A DNA stretch of 5,722 nucleotides from an uncultured bacterium. Lineage in GTDB: Bacteria; Edwardsbacteria; AC1; EtOH8. Numbering within the stretch: position 1 is the stretch's first letter; every line of letters starts with the position of its first letter. Below the pieces are notes generated by a model. It did no database searches, was not told where the DNA came from, and worked only from the letters and a program-made list of their open reading frames with translations. The stretch covers positions 1 to 5,722 of the forward strand of contig CALGNM010000226.1 in the NCBI GenBank assembly GCA_937958665.1, given 5' to 3'. Made by a program: the position numbers and the translations under genes. Positions 5,679 through 5,722 of this stretch are shown here, one piece after another.

Positions 5679-5722
5679 AGATCGGAAGAGCACACGTCTG
5701 AACTCCAGTCACCGAATACGAT
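5679..5722 (+). other. Illumina TruSeq indexed (P7-side) adapter, technical sequence
   Basis: The run opens with the diagnostic AGATCGGAAGAGC and continues with the TruSeq Read 2 adapter through ...CCAGTCAC at 5712. Bases 5713-5720 (CGAATACG) then look like an 8-nt i7 index, and the final AT fits the start of the P7 tail. This is not genome sequence. Reading frames entering it give known artefact peptides such as IGRAHV on the + strand and MTGVQTCALPI on the - strand. Genomic sequence ends at 5678. Confidence 0.99.

Noticed and set aside
5651-5701. ATG opening a short reading frame (MNKAGVLRPQ...) after the ppiD-like gene, possibly the start of a next gene.
   Set aside because: There is no Shine-Dalgarno in the 22 nt upstream, the frame lies over the hairpin, and everything after residue 10 is adapter translation. 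A real downstream gene start cannot be excluded but cannot be supported.
5458-5712. Minus-strand frame of 84 residues beginning MTGVQTCALPI.
   Set aside because: Its start is the reverse complement of the Illumina adapter, a well-known artefact peptide, and the rest is antisense to the ppiD-like gene.

Overview
The window is one metagenome-style or draft-assembly contig whose two outer ends are sequencing adapter, not genome. Bases 1-44 are the Illumina TruSeq universal (P5-side) adapter. Bases 5679-5722 are the TruSeq indexed (P7-side) adapter with an apparent 8-nt index. The biological insert is therefore 45-5678 (5,634 bp).

The insert is GC-rich and every gene is on the + strand. An outer-membrane LptD-like barrel and a membrane-anchored PpiD-like chaperone indicate a Gram-negative (diderm) bacterium. 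The C-terminal 'YRDLHCWE' motif of the LptD fragment resembles Bacteroidota/FCB-group and related candidate-phylum LptD proteins, and the M18 aminopeptidase is of the roughly 460-470 aa bacterial type. I infer an uncultivated FCB-like or candidate-phylum lineage; this is a recollection-based guess, not a taxonomic assignment.

Layout: (1) 47-811, the 3' end of an lptD-like gene, cut by the left adapter. (2) 824-852, a near-consensus sigma-70-type promoter. (3) 874-958, a complete tRNA-Leu(UAG) with encoded CCA. (4) 1014-2330, tig (trigger factor) with a TTG start. (5) 2354-3760, an M18 zinc aminopeptidase 23 nt behind tig. (6) A 53-nt gap with a possible weak terminator. (7) 3814-5628, a ppiD-like membrane-anchored SurA/parvulin chaperone. 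(8) 5629-5678, a short tail ending in a perfect hairpin that the right adapter interrupts.

The genes share a theme of protein biogenesis. Trigger factor meets nascent chains at the ribosome exit. PpiD-type proteins receive chains on the periplasmic side of the Sec translocon. LptD is a large outer-membrane barrel that inserts lipopolysaccharide. The M18 enzyme trims peptides in the cytoplasm. In E. coli tig and ppiD lie in the order tig-clpP-clpX-lon-hupB-ppiD; here one metallo-aminopeptidase occupies the interval. I found no mobile element, CRISPR array, defence system or convincing new system. The most interesting points are a Cys/His-rich insertion in trigger factor, split active-site residues in the PpiD-like protein, and the adapter-bounded contig.
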